Source: Achromobacter spanius (GTDB lineage Bacteria; Pseudomonadota; Gammaproteobacteria; Burkholderiales; Burkholderiaceae_B). From it: a stretch of DNA of 64,000 bases. A program made the position numbers and the translations under genes. Of the stretch, positions 8,544-16,618 are shown piece by piece. A model generated the notes under the pieces. That model saw only the letters and a program-made list of their open reading frames with translations, searched no databases and was not told the DNA's origin. The stretch spans positions 6,448,001 to 6,512,000 of the forward strand of contig NZ_CP034689.1 in NCBI RefSeq assembly GCF_003994415.1, given 5' to 3'. Position 1 is the first letter of the stretch. Every line of letters starts with the position of its first letter.

Positions 8544-8792
8544 GGAAAGCGGGCAGGCTGAAGACTAAGGATGTAAGGGCGGACGGGGGTGGAATCACGC
8601 ACCGGCCAATGGCGCTGCAGCGATTCCGAATCACGGAAACCGCCCGAACGTGGCGTGATTGATTTTTACAATGTTATATCATAACTAAACTGACTTGAAT
8701 CTGGCCGGAGGTGCCCGCATATCTGAGTTTTCTGCTACTTTCCTGGCATCTCGCGCGCGTCGCGCGCGTCTTTCATTCAGATAAAGCCCGCC
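8544..8792. promoter_or_regulatory. Divergent promoter region between zinc operon and zur
   Basis: This 249-bp interval separates the leftward zinc operon from the rightward Zur gene. It contains an AT-rich patch at about 8655-8700 that stands out from the surrounding high-GC sequence and includes the Zur-box candidate at 8671-8686. Apart from that box I see no other recognisable motif; the stretch next to the zur start has short GC-rich alternating repeats (CGCGCGTCGCGCGCG, 8753-8767). Confidence 0.6.
8671..8686. promoter_or_regulatory. Candidate Zur box
   Basis: ATGTTATATCATAACT contains a perfect inverted repeat GTTAT (8673-8677) and ATAAC (8681-8685) around a 3-nt centre. This matches the core of proteobacterial Zur operators (TGTTATANTATAACA type). 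It lies 130 bp upstream of the small first gene of the zinc operon and 107 bp upstream of zur, so it could control both directions. Confidence 0.75.
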
Positions 8793-9296
8793 ATGCCCGT
8801 TCCGCCCCGTTCCCCCCGCAGCGACACCGTCGGCGCCCAGCTCAGCGTCGCCGAGACGCTGTGCGAACAGCGCGGCCGCCGCCTGACACCCATCCGCCGC
8901 AAGGTGCTGGAACTGCTGCTGCGCCACGGGCGTAGCCTGAAGGCGTATGAATTACTGGACGCCATGCGCGAAGTGCATCCCGGCGCAGCGCCCCCCACCG
9001 TGTACCGCGCGCTGGACTTCCTGATGGACGAAGGTCTCATCCATCGGCTGGACGCGGTCAACGCCTGGAGCGCCTGCCATGACGCCGGCGGCGCCCCGCA
9101 TGATTTGTTGGTGGTCTGTACCGGCTGCGGCGCGGTAGCCGAAGTGTCCGACCCCGCCATGAGCCGCCAATTGGCCGAACGGGTCGCCCAAACGGGCTAC
9201 GCCCTGGCCACGCACGAGACCGAGATCCGCGCGCTCTGTCCCCAATGCCAGAAAAAGCAGCCGGCTGATGCAGCGCATCACCACCACCATCACTGA
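8793..9296 (+). CDS. zur: Fur-family zinc uptake regulator Zur
   Basis: A 167-residue Fur-family repressor. The N-terminal winged helix contains RRLTPIRRKVLELLLRHG and the recognition-helix region PPTVYRALDFLMDEGLIHRL, and the C-terminal dimerisation/metal domain has the structural zinc cysteines CTGCG and CPQC. The divergent zinc transporter operon and the palindrome between them identify zinc as the likely effector. The protein ends in six consecutive histidines encoded by CAT/CAC codons immediately before the stop, an odd natural tail that may add a low-affinity metal site. The ATG at 8793 follows a weak Shine-Dalgarno region. Confidence 0.92.
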   Translation: MPVPPRSPRSDTVGAQLSVAETLCEQRGRRLTPIRRKVLELLLRHGRSLKAYELLDAMREVHPGAAPPTVYRALDFLMDEGLIHRLDAVNAWSACHDAGGAPHDLLVVCTGCGAVAEVSDPAMSRQLAERVAQTGYALATHETEIRALCPQCQKKQPADAAHHHHHH

Positions 9297-9619
9297 AACG
9301 GCATGTGGCCGGACGCCCGTCATTTCCTGGCGAAAACCGGCCTCACTTGAAATCCGGCAAACCGCCCCAAAATAGTGATATCGCCGGATACCTGCCGGCC
9401 TACAGACGCGATCCGGACGGCTTCGGCCCCTGGGTTGATCCGGGGTTTGCCCCCTGCCCCCGACTGTGCTGTAATCCTGCGTCCGGCCGCTGTTGGCGGC
9501 CCACGCAGCCTGTGGCAAACATCATCCTGCACAGGGCAAAACACCCTGTCAGGGCCTTGTTGAATGCCAGGGCTTCAGCTTCGACTTCACAGTCTTGACT
9601 TCACGCTAGCAGCTTCGCC
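9297..9619. other. Intergenic region between zur and the COG0523 gene
   Basis: A 323-bp stretch without a convincing gene. It contains a small hairpin, ACAGGG (9531-9536) and CCCTGT (9544-9549) with a 7-nt loop, about 70 bp before the next start codon; no T-tract follows, so it is not a clear terminator. No Zur-box-like palindrome was found here. It probably holds the promoter of the COG0523 GTPase gene. Confidence 0.4.
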
Positions 9620-10744
9620 ATGAACACCCCGCGCAGTTTGGACAAAATGGTTCCCGTCACCATCCTCACCGGCTTTCTCGGTGCGGGCAAGACCACCCTG
9701 CTCAAACGCATCCTGACTGAATTCCACGGCCGCCGCGTTGCGGTCATCGAAAATGAATTCGGACCGGAAAGCATCGACAACGACCTGCTCGTGCAAGACA
9801 GCGATGAAGAAATCATCGAACTGTCCAACGGCTGCGTCTGCTGCACGGTGCGTGGCGACCTCATGCGTACCCTGTCCGAGCTGCGCGCCAAGCGCGAAGC
9901 CGGCGAACTGACTTTCGAACGCGTCATCCTGGAAACCACGGGCATGGCCAACCCCGGCCCCGTCTGCCAGACGTTCTTCATGGATGACGACATCGCCGAA
10001 TACTACCGCCTGGATGCGGTGGTGACCGTGGTCGATGCCAAGCACGGCATGTCCACGCTGGACGAACAACCCGAAGCCCAGAAGCAAGTCGGTTTCGCCG
10101 ACCGCATCCTGATCTCCAAGCGCGACCTGGTCAATGAAGTTGACTACGAAGCGCTGCGCCACCGCCTGGTTCACATGAACCCGCGCGCGCCGATCACGCC
10201 GGTCAATTTTGGCGAAGTCGACCTGAAGTCCATCATCGACATCAGTGGCTTCAACCTGAATTCCATTCTGGACATCGACCCGGAGTTCCTGGCCGATGAG
10301 CACCCCGACGCCGCCCACAACCACGCCCACGACCATGGGCATGACCACGGGCACGATCATGGCCACGACCACGATCATGAGCACGAAGGCGAATGCGGGG
10401 CGCATTGTGATCACGCCCACCATCACCATCACCACCAGCACGACGACGAAATCGGTGCGTTCGTGTTCCGTTCCAACAAGCCGTTCGATCCCGCGCGCCT
10501 TGAAGAATTCCTGGGCGGTGTGGTGCAGGTTTATGGTCCCGACCTGATGCGCTACAAGGGCATCCTGTACATGAAGGGCATCAACCGCCGCATGTTGTTC
10601 CAGGGTGTGCACATGATGATGGGCGCCGAACCCGGCAAGCCGTGGACCGCGGCCGAGAAACCGTCCACCAAGATGGTATTCATCGGACGTAAGCTGCCCC
10701 AGGAAATTTTCACCCGGGGCTTGGAGCAGTGCCTGGCGGGGTAA
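9620..10744 (+). CDS. COG0523 (CobW/ZigA-type) metal chaperone GTPase
   Basis: A 374-residue G3E-family GTPase. Walker A is GFLGAGKTT (G18 to T26), the hallmark metal site CXCC is C72-V-C74-C75 within NGCVCC, and the guanine-specificity region is ISKRD. Between the GTPase and CobW_C domains is a very His-rich insert (about residues 227-275) of HD/HG repeats with six consecutive His, a metal reservoir. COG0523 proteins insert or allocate zinc or other metals under limitation. The location, next to zur and the zinc transporter and upstream of a dksA with few cysteines, supports zinc. No B12 genes other than a cobalamin adenosyltransferase are nearby. Confidence 0.9.
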   Translation: MNTPRSLDKMVPVTILTGFLGAGKTTLLKRILTEFHGRRVAVIENEFGPESIDNDLLVQDSDEEIIELSNGCVCCTVRGDLMRTLSELRAKREAGELTFERVILETTGMANPGPVCQTFFMDDDIAEYYRLDAVVTVVDAKHGMSTLDEQPEAQKQVGFADRILISKRDLVNEVDYEALRHRLVHMNPRAPITPVNFGEVDLKSIIDISGFNLNSILDIDPEFLADEHPDAAHNHAHDHGHDHGHDHGHDHDHEHEGECGAHCDHAHHHHHHQHDDEIGAFVFRSNKPFDPARLEEFLGGVVQVYGPDLMRYKGILYMKGINRRMLFQGVHMMMGAEPGKPWTAAEKPSTKMVFIGRKLPQEIFTRGLEQCLAG

Positions 10745-10870
10745 TCCCCCTTCCCGACGTGACGCAATGCGACGAAGGCAGTACTGTGAGGTACGAACAG
10801 CGTAGGCAGCAAGCAACACGAACCGGGAAAGGACGCCCGCGCCAGGATCGATTCATAGTGGAGTGTTTTC

Positions 10871-11335
10871 ATGGCTACCAAGGCAGCAACTAAAAAATCA
10901 AGCAAGTCGACGAGCGATACGGCGATTGATCTGCCCAGCGAGAAGGAATTGCTGGCCATGCCCGAGTCCGACTATATGAATGAACGCCAACTGGCTTTCT
11001 TCAAGGAACGGCTCAAACAACTCGAACAGGACATCCTGGCCAACGCCGGCGAGACCACTGAGCACCTGCGCGAAACGCAGTTCGTGCCCGACCCCGCCGA
11101 CCGCGCCACCATCGAGGAAGAACACGCCCTGGAGCTGCGCACCCGTGACCGCGAGCGCAAGCTGCTGAAAAAGGTGCAACAGTCCATCGCCCGCATCGAC
11201 AGCGGCGAATACGGCTGGTGTGAAGAAACCGGCGAACCCATTGGCGTACCCCGCCTGTTGGCGCGCCCCACGGCCACCTTGTCGCTGGAAGCGCAAGAAC
11301 GCCGTGAAATGCGCCAAAAGCTGTACGGCGACTGA
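10871..11335 (+). CDS. dksA: RNA polymerase-binding transcription factor DksA
   Basis: A 154-residue DksA/TraR protein that binds the RNA polymerase secondary channel and acts with ppGpp. The coiled-coil tip DPADRA (residues 74-79) carries the acidic residues needed for function. The C-terminal globular domain is recognisable (YGWCEETGEPIG, LLARPTA), but of the four zinc cysteines of the E. coli protein only C117 remains; the others are T120, S138 and A141. A DksA of this type would not bind structural zinc. It lies 126 bp after the COG0523 GTPase and is followed by a strong terminator. Confidence 0.95.
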   Translation: MATKAATKKSSKSTSDTAIDLPSEKELLAMPESDYMNERQLAFFKERLKQLEQDILANAGETTEHLRETQFVPDPADRATIEEEHALELRTRDRERKLLKKVQQSIARIDSGEYGWCEETGEPIGVPRLLARPTATLSLEAQERREMRQKLYGD

Positions 11336-11365
11336 TCCGTCCCGTTTTCACGTCATCCCCTGAAA

Positions 11366-11396
11366 GGCTATGCTGGTTTCCAGCATGGCCTTTTTT
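11366..11396 (+). terminator. Rho-independent terminator after dksA
   Basis: An 11-bp stem (11366-11376 with 11380-11390, one G-T pair) with a TTT loop is followed directly by six T. It ends the dksA transcript, 31 bp after the stop codon. Confidence 0.9.
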
Positions 11397-11416
11397 ATTG
11401 GCCGTCGCGCACCGCG

Positions 11417-11444
11417 CTTGATTTCCTTGGAACCGCCCCCAGCT
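11417..11444 (+). promoter_or_regulatory. Possible sigma-32 heat-shock promoter for hslVU
   Basis: CTTGATT (11417-11423) and CCCCAGCT (11437-11444) with a 13-nt spacer resemble the sigma-32 consensus CTTGAAA and CCCCATNT. The position, between the dksA terminator and hslV, and the heat-shock nature of hslVU support it; the match is imperfect. Confidence 0.4.
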
Positions 11445-11467
11445 AGTCCTTTCAAAGGAAGGAACGC

Positions 11468-12007
11468 ATGGAACAATTTCACGCCACCACCATCGTGTGT
11501 GTGCGCCGCGGCAACCGCGTCGCGCTCGGCGGCGATGGCCAGGTCACCCTGGGCAACATCGTCGTCAAGGGCACGGCCCGCAAGATCCGCCGCCTGTACC
11601 ACGACAAGATCCTCGCTGGCTTTGCCGGCGCCACTGCCGACGCGTTCACGCTGCAGGAACGCTTCGAGGCCAAGCTGGAAAAGCACCAGGGCAACCTGAT
11701 GCGCGCCGCCGTCGAGCTTACCCGCGACTGGCGCACCGACCGCGTTCTGCGCCGTCTTGAAGCCATGCTGATCGTGGCCGACACCGAGCACACGCTGGTC
11801 TTGACCGGCAACGGCGACGTGCTTGAACCCGAGCACGGCCTGGCGGCCATCGGCTCGGGCGGCGCCTACGCGCAGTCCGCCGCGCTGGCCTTGCTGCGCA
11901 ACACCGAGCTGTCGCCTGAAGCGGTCGTCAAGCAATCGCTGGAAATCGCCGGCGACCTCTGCATCTACACCAACCAGAACCACGTCATCGAAACGCTGGG
12001 TGACTGA
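11468..12007 (+). CDS. hslV: ATP-dependent protease subunit HslV
   Basis: Proteolytic subunit of the HslUV (ClpYQ) protease, 179 residues, with the typical TTIVCVRR N-terminus. The catalytic nucleophile would be T7, exposed after removal of six residues, giving the mature sequence TTIV. The motifs GGDGQVTLG and IGSGG(A)YA of the family are present. It is preceded by a good Shine-Dalgarno sequence (AAAGGAAGGA) and followed 84 bp later by hslU. Confidence 0.97.
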   Translation: MEQFHATTIVCVRRGNRVALGGDGQVTLGNIVVKGTARKIRRLYHDKILAGFAGATADAFTLQERFEAKLEKHQGNLMRAAVELTRDWRTDRVLRRLEAMLIVADTEHTLVLTGNGDVLEPEHGLAAIGSGGAYAQSAALALLRNTELSPEAVVKQSLEIAGDLCIYTNQNHVIETLGD

Positions 12008-12091
12008 CATCCGCCACGCGGCGCACGGGAAACCTCCCTGCGCCGCGGCCGCTTCCCCAGCCCGCCGCTCTAGCTTTTAGGATTCGCCCTC

Positions 12092-13426
12092 ATGTCCGCA
12101 TCCAACATGACGCCCGGAGAGATCGTCTCCGAACTCGACAAATACATCGTTGGCCAGAACCGCGCCAAGCGCGCCGTGGCCGTCGCCCTGCGCAACCGCT
12201 GGCGCCGCCAGCAGGTTGCCGAGCCCCTGCGCCATGAAATCCACCCCAAGAACATCCTGATGATCGGCCCCACCGGCGTGGGCAAGACGGAAATCGCCCG
12301 CCGTCTGGCCAAGCTGGCCAACGCGCCCTTCATCAAGATCGAAGCCACCAAGTTCACGGAAGTGGGCTACGTTGGCCGCGACGTCGACACCATCATCCGC
12401 GACCTGACCGAATATTCGATCAAGCAAACCCGCGAACTGGAAATGCGCCGCGTGCGCACCCAGGCCGAAGACGCCGCCGAAGACCGCATCCTGGATGCCC
12501 TGGTGCCGCCCGCCCGCGGCGCCTCGGGCGAGCCGGAACGCGGTGAAGACAACAGCGCCCGCCAGACCTTCCGTAAGCGCCTGCGCGAAGGCAAGATCGA
12601 CGATCTGGAAATCGAGATCGAAGTGTCGCAGGCCGCGCCGCAGATGGACGTCATGACGCCCCCCGGCATGGAAGAAATGGCCGAGCAACTGCGCGGCATG
12701 TTCGCCGGCATGGCTCGCGACAAAAAGAAGCCCAAGAAGATGAAGGTGCGCGAAGCCTTCAAGCTGATCGTCGACGAAGAAGCCGCCAAGCGCGTCAACG
12801 AAGAAGACCTGCGCACGGTTGCCATCAACAACGTTGAACAAAACGGCATCGTCTTCCTGGACGAAATCGACAAGATCGCCGCGCGCCAGGAATCCGGCGG
12901 CGCCGACGTCTCGCGCCAGGGCGTGCAGCGCGACCTGCTGCCGCTGGTGGAAGGCACCACGGTCAACACGCGCTATGGCATGGTCCGCACCGACCACATC
13001 CTGTTCATTGCATCAGGCGCATTCCACTTGGCGCGCCCGTCGGATCTGATCCCGGAACTGCAAGGCCGCTTCCCGATCCGTGTCGAACTGGAATCGCTGA
13101 CCGCCGAAGACTTCGTACGCATTTTGTCCGACACGGACGCGTCCCTGACCAAGCAGTACACGGCACTGATGGCCACCGAAGACGTGCAGTTGGAGTTCAC
13201 GGACGAAGGCGTGCGCCGCCTGGCCGAGTTGGCTTTCGAGGTCAATGAAACCACCGAGAACATCGGCGCACGCCGCCTGTACACGGTTATGGAGAAGCTG
13301 CTGGACGAACTGTCCTTTGACGCCACCTCCAGCCTGGACAAGCACGTGAAGATCGACGCCGCCTACGTCAATTCGCAACTGGCCGAAGCCGCAAGCAGCC
13401 AGGATCTGGCTCGCTACGTGCTGTAA
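12092..13426 (+). CDS. hslU: HslU ATPase subunit of the HslUV protease
   Basis: AAA+ unfoldase that feeds substrates to HslV; 444 residues, the normal length. Walker A is GPTGVGKT (residues 59-66), the pore loop region is GYVGRD, and Walker B is IVFLDEIDKIA. The I-domain insert of about 150 residues lies between them. The C-terminus ends LARYVL, the conserved tail that docks into HslV and activates it. It is in an operon with hslV and is followed by a hairpin and a strong terminator. Confidence 0.97.
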   Translation: MSASNMTPGEIVSELDKYIVGQNRAKRAVAVALRNRWRRQQVAEPLRHEIHPKNILMIGPTGVGKTEIARRLAKLANAPFIKIEATKFTEVGYVGRDVDTIIRDLTEYSIKQTRELEMRRVRTQAEDAAEDRILDALVPPARGASGEPERGEDNSARQTFRKRLREGKIDDLEIEIEVSQAAPQMDVMTPPGMEEMAEQLRGMFAGMARDKKKPKKMKVREAFKLIVDEEAAKRVNEEDLRTVAINNVEQNGIVFLDEIDKIAARQESGGADVSRQGVQRDLLPLVEGTTVNTRYGMVRTDHILFIASGAFHLARPSDLIPELQGRFPIRVELESLTAEDFVRILSDTDASLTKQYTALMATEDVQLEFTDEGVRRLAELAFEVNETTENIGARRLYTVMEKLLDELSFDATSSLDKHVKIDAAYVNSQLAEAASSQDLARYVL

Positions 13427-13434
13427 GCCGGTGA

Positions 13435-13522
13435 GTGCAAGGGTGCGACAAGGTCGCGGCCCTTGCACCTGCTTGCACTGCAAAAAAGCCGCTTACCGCG
13501 TGATTGCGATAAGCGGCTTTTT
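13435..13522. terminator. Hairpin plus bidirectional terminator between hslU and a CusF-like gene
   Basis: A first hairpin pairs GTGCAAGGG (13435-13443) with CCCTTGCAC (13460-13468). The terminator proper pairs GCCGCTTA (13488-13495) with TAAGCGGC (13510-13517), with six A before the stem and five T after it, so it can stop both hslU (rightward) and the convergent CusF-like gene. Confidence 0.88.
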
Positions 13523-13533
13523 CATGCGCGCGG

Positions 13534-13839
13534 TCAGTTCGTGATCGCCGTCACTACGTATTTGCCATCCTTGCGGGTCGCCGTGAAACGCACCTTGTCG
13601 CCCGCCTTGATCTTGGCCAGCAGCGCCGGATCCGCGTCATAGACCAGCGTCATCGCTGGCAAATCCAGCGCCTTGATCTCGTCATGCTTGATCGTCACCT
13701 TGCCGGCGGCCGGGTCGACACGACGCACTTCGCCGCTGGCATCGGCCTGCTGCGCAAACGCCAGGGGCGTGGCCAGCGACACAACGGCCATCGCGGTGGC
13801 GACGGCCATGGGCATTGCATACTTGCGGTCAAAAGCCAT
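13534..13839 (-). CDS. CusF-like periplasmic copper-binding protein
   Basis: A 101-residue exported protein with a signal peptide to about residue 29 (LATPLAFAQ). The mature domain is a CusF-type small beta barrel. Aligned with CusF, the metal ligands are only partly kept: H52 and M63 match H36 and M47, but the tryptophan (W44) is L60 and the second methionine (M49) is L65. Copper binding is therefore uncertain. The ATG at 13839 has a GGAGGA Shine-Dalgarno at the right distance; the frame is open to 13881. No CusA/B/C genes are nearby, so it stands alone. Confidence 0.75.
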   Translation of the reverse strand: MAFDRKYAMPMAVATAMAVVSLATPLAFAQQADASGEVRRVDPAAGKVTIKHDEIKALDLPAMTLVYDADPALLAKIKAGDKVRFTATRKDGKYVVTAITN

Positions 13840-14045
13840 ACAGGCATCCTCCATTGACACCGAAAGCCGCCCGGGCAGCACCGCCCGGTCTGCTTTCCAC
13901 AGTGCTAGGATACCGCCGTTATGAAACAGTTCCTGCGGCAGAACGCAACAATCCTGACGGTTGATTGCGAGAGCACTCCTTCAACGGGGCGCTGGCTTAC
14001 CGCAAGACGCAAACTATTCCCCTTTATCCCGACTCAGGACCGTCT

Positions 14046-14600
14046 ATGGCCAACCGCTTATCTGTCATTGCCACTCGCACGGGGGACGACGGCACCACCG
14101 GCCTGGGGGACGGAACCCGTATCCCCAAGGACGCACCACGGATCGCCGCCCTGGGCGACGTGGATGAGTTGAACAGCGTGATTGGCGTGCTATTGAGCGA
14201 AGCATTGCCAGAGGACGTAGCGGCGGACCTCTTGGCAATCCAGCACGATCTTTTCGACATGGGCGCCGAACTCTGCATCCCGGGCCATACCGCGCTCACC
14301 GACGAACAAGTGGCACGCCTGGACGCGCAGGTAGCCCATTACAACGCGACGCTGACACCGCTGCGCGAGTTCATACTGCCTGGTGGAACACGCGCGGCGG
14401 CGCAAGCGCACGTGGCGCGAACGGTATGCCGAAGGGCCGAACGGGCTGTCGTGGCGCTGGCGGAAACGGAAGCCGTGAACGCTCCGGTCCGGCAGTACCT
14501 GAACCGCTTATCGGATTTGATGTTTGTGCTGGCGCGGTGTATCAATCAGCGTGCGGGACAGCAAGATACGTTTTGGGCGGGCGCCCAGGCTCGCCAGTAA
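14046..14600 (+). CDS. Cob(I)alamin adenosyltransferase, PduO type
   Basis: Transfers the adenosyl group of ATP to cob(I)alamin. The 184-residue protein begins MANRLSVIATRTGDDGTTGL, containing the N-terminal ATP loop TRTGDDG(T/K)T, and has the later motifs of the family: LPGG, VCRRAERAV and NRLSDLMFVLARCIN. The ATG at 14046 is chosen because it yields the conserved N-terminus; the upstream in-frame extension (from 13965) has no similarity. It stands alone between the CusF-like gene (divergent) and rmlB. Confidence 0.93.
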   Translation: MANRLSVIATRTGDDGTTGLGDGTRIPKDAPRIAALGDVDELNSVIGVLLSEALPEDVAADLLAIQHDLFDMGAELCIPGHTALTDEQVARLDAQVAHYNATLTPLREFILPGGTRAAAQAHVARTVCRRAERAVVALAETEAVNAPVRQYLNRLSDLMFVLARCINQRAGQQDTFWAGAQARQ

Positions 14601-14648
14601 GGCGCGGCCGGAACATGCCGGAGGCTAACAGCCGAGGGTGCTAAATAC

Positions 14649-15713
14649 ATGAGCATTATTGTGACCGGCGGCGCCGGGTTCATCGGATCGAATTTTGTGC
14701 TGGATTGGCTCGCCCAAAGCGATGAGTCGGTGATCACACTGGATAAACTGACCTACGCCGGCAATCTGGACAATCTGGCGCCGCTGGCCGGCGACGCCCG
14801 CCATCGGTTCGTACACGGCGATATCGCCGACCAGGCAACCGTGCTCGGCCTGCTTCGCGCGCATCGCCCCCGTGCCCTGGTCAATTTTGCCGCTGAAACC
14901 CATGTCGACCGGTCTATAGCCGATCCGGGCGCTTTCATACAGGCCAATGTGCTGGGCACTTACCAGTTGTTGGAAGCCGCTCGCAGCTATTGGGCCGAGC
15001 TCGACACGCAAGACAAGGCCGATTTCCGCTTCCTGCATGTGTCGACTGACGAAGTGTATGGGTCTCTGGACGATGGCGGCGCGCCCTTCACCGAGCGCAC
15101 CCCCTACGCCCCCAACAGCCCCTATTCCGCCAGCAAGGCCGCCAGCGACCATTTTGTTCGCGCGTATCACCAGACCTACGGCCTGCCGGTGCTGACGTCC
15201 AACTGCTCCAACAACTACGGTCCTCGGCAGTTCCCGGAAAAACTGATTCCGCTGGTCATTCACCAGGCCTTCGCCGGCAAGCCGCTGCCACTATATGGCG
15301 ATGGCCAACAGCGGCGCGATTGGTTGTACGTTTCCGACCATTGCGACGCCATCCGCAGGATGCTGGAGGCAGGCGCGCCGGGGGCTACCTACAACGTGGG
15401 CGGTTGGAACGAAATTTCCAATCTTTCGCTTGTACGTGGTCTTTGTCAGCAACTGGACCGCCTGCGACCCCGCGCGGATGGCAAATCGTATGCGGAGCAA
15501 ATCGTCCACGTTCCCGACCGGGCGGGACACGACCGTCGTTATGCCGTCGACGCCTCTCGATTGCAGCGCGAGCTTGGGTGGGTTCCCGCCCATACATTCG
15601 AAACAGGCATGCTGAAGACGATTCAGTGGTACTTGCACGAGACCCAGTGGGTGGCAAACGTCGCCAGTGGCGCGTATCGCGTGAACCCAGAGATTCCGCC
15701 GGAGCGCGCGTGA
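14649..15713 (+). CDS. rmlB: dTDP-glucose 4,6-dehydratase RmlB
   Basis: Second step of dTDP-L-rhamnose synthesis. The 354-residue SDR enzyme has the NAD-binding TGGAGFIGSN motif, the STDEVYG segment with catalytic Thr-Asp-Glu, YSASKAAS (catalytic Tyr and Lys) and NNYGPRQFPEKLIP. It overlaps rmlD by 4 bp. Rhamnose could enter LPS core, O-antigen or rhamnolipid-like products; the window's own glycan loci lie 18 kb away. Confidence 0.97.
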   Translation: MSIIVTGGAGFIGSNFVLDWLAQSDESVITLDKLTYAGNLDNLAPLAGDARHRFVHGDIADQATVLGLLRAHRPRALVNFAAETHVDRSIADPGAFIQANVLGTYQLLEAARSYWAELDTQDKADFRFLHVSTDEVYGSLDDGGAPFTERTPYAPNSPYSASKAASDHFVRAYHQTYGLPVLTSNCSNNYGPRQFPEKLIPLVIHQAFAGKPLPLYGDGQQRRDWLYVSDHCDAIRRMLEAGAPGATYNVGGWNEISNLSLVRGLCQQLDRLRPRADGKSYAEQIVHVPDRAGHDRRYAVDASRLQRELGWVPAHTFETGMLKTIQWYLHETQWVANVASGAYRVNPEIPPERA

Positions 15714-16618
15714 AGATCCTCTTATTGGGCAAAACCGGGCAGATTGGCCGCGAATTGCAGCGGACCATGCCTGCCTTGGGCGACGTGATATCTCTTGGCC
15801 GCGCAGACGTCGACCTGGGCGATCAGTCCGCGCTATGCGCAGCGCTGTCGGCTCATCAACCCGACGTCATCGTCAATGCGGCGGGCTACACCGCCGTCGA
15901 CCTGGCAGAATCGCATCCGAAAGCGGCCACCCTGATCAATACGCACGCCGTCGCCACCCTGGCGCGGTACGCCAAGCGGTCACAGGCCTTGCTCGTTCAG
16001 TACTCCACCGATTATGTCTTCGACGGGTCAAATCCGTCGCCCTACACTGAAACGGATACGCCAAACCCGCTAAACGTCTACGGCGTCACCAAACTGGCCG
16101 GAGAAGCCGCGGTCCTGGACAGCGGCTGCGATGCCTTGATTCTGCGCTGCAGCTGGGTCTACGCGACACATGGCAATAACTTTCCTGCCACCATCCTGCG
16201 CTTGGCGCGGACACGCGAGACCCTGAGCGTCGTGGCGGACCAAATCGGCGCGCCCACCGCTGCGGCGCTGATCGCCGATGTCACCATGCAGGCCGTTGCG
16301 AAGCGCCGCCAGCAGGACATGGCTGGTGGCATTTATCATGTGGCGGCCAGCGGCGCCACAAGCTGGCATGCCTACGCGCAATATCTGATCGCGGGCGCCG
16401 CCAAGCGTGGCATGCCGCTAAGGCTCACGCCTGAACGCATTCAATGCGTCACGTCGGAAGACCATGGTGCCGCCGCCATGCGTCCTAGCAATTCCAGGCT
16501 AGACACCTCGCGGCTCGCCGCTGCGCTGGGGATTCGCTTTGCTGACTGGACACGCGACGTCGACGCTCTGTTGGACCAACTTGTAGCGCGCGGCGATCAC
16601 CGCGGAGACCAACCATGA
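15710..16618 (+). CDS. rmlD: dTDP-4-dehydrorhamnose reductase RmlD
   Basis: Last step of dTDP-L-rhamnose synthesis, an NADPH-dependent SDR of 302 residues. The N-terminus is KILLLGKTGQIGREL with the nucleotide-binding GxxGQxG loop, followed by the catalytic region STDYVFDG and YGVTKLAGE. Translation starts at a GTG at 15710 that overlaps the TGA of rmlB (GTGA), which is preferred over an open extension upstream that lies inside rmlB. It overlaps rmlA by 4 bp. Confidence 0.95.
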   Translation: MKILLLGKTGQIGRELQRTMPALGDVISLGRADVDLGDQSALCAALSAHQPDVIVNAAGYTAVDLAESHPKAATLINTHAVATLARYAKRSQALLVQYSTDYVFDGSNPSPYTETDTPNPLNVYGVTKLAGEAAVLDSGCDALILRCSWVYATHGNNFPATILRLARTRETLSVVADQIGAPTAAALIADVTMQAVAKRRQQDMAGGIYHVAASGATSWHAYAQYLIAGAAKRGMPLRLTPERIQCVTSEDHGAAAMRPSNSRLDTSRLAAALGIRFADWTRDVDALLDQLVARGDHRGDQP

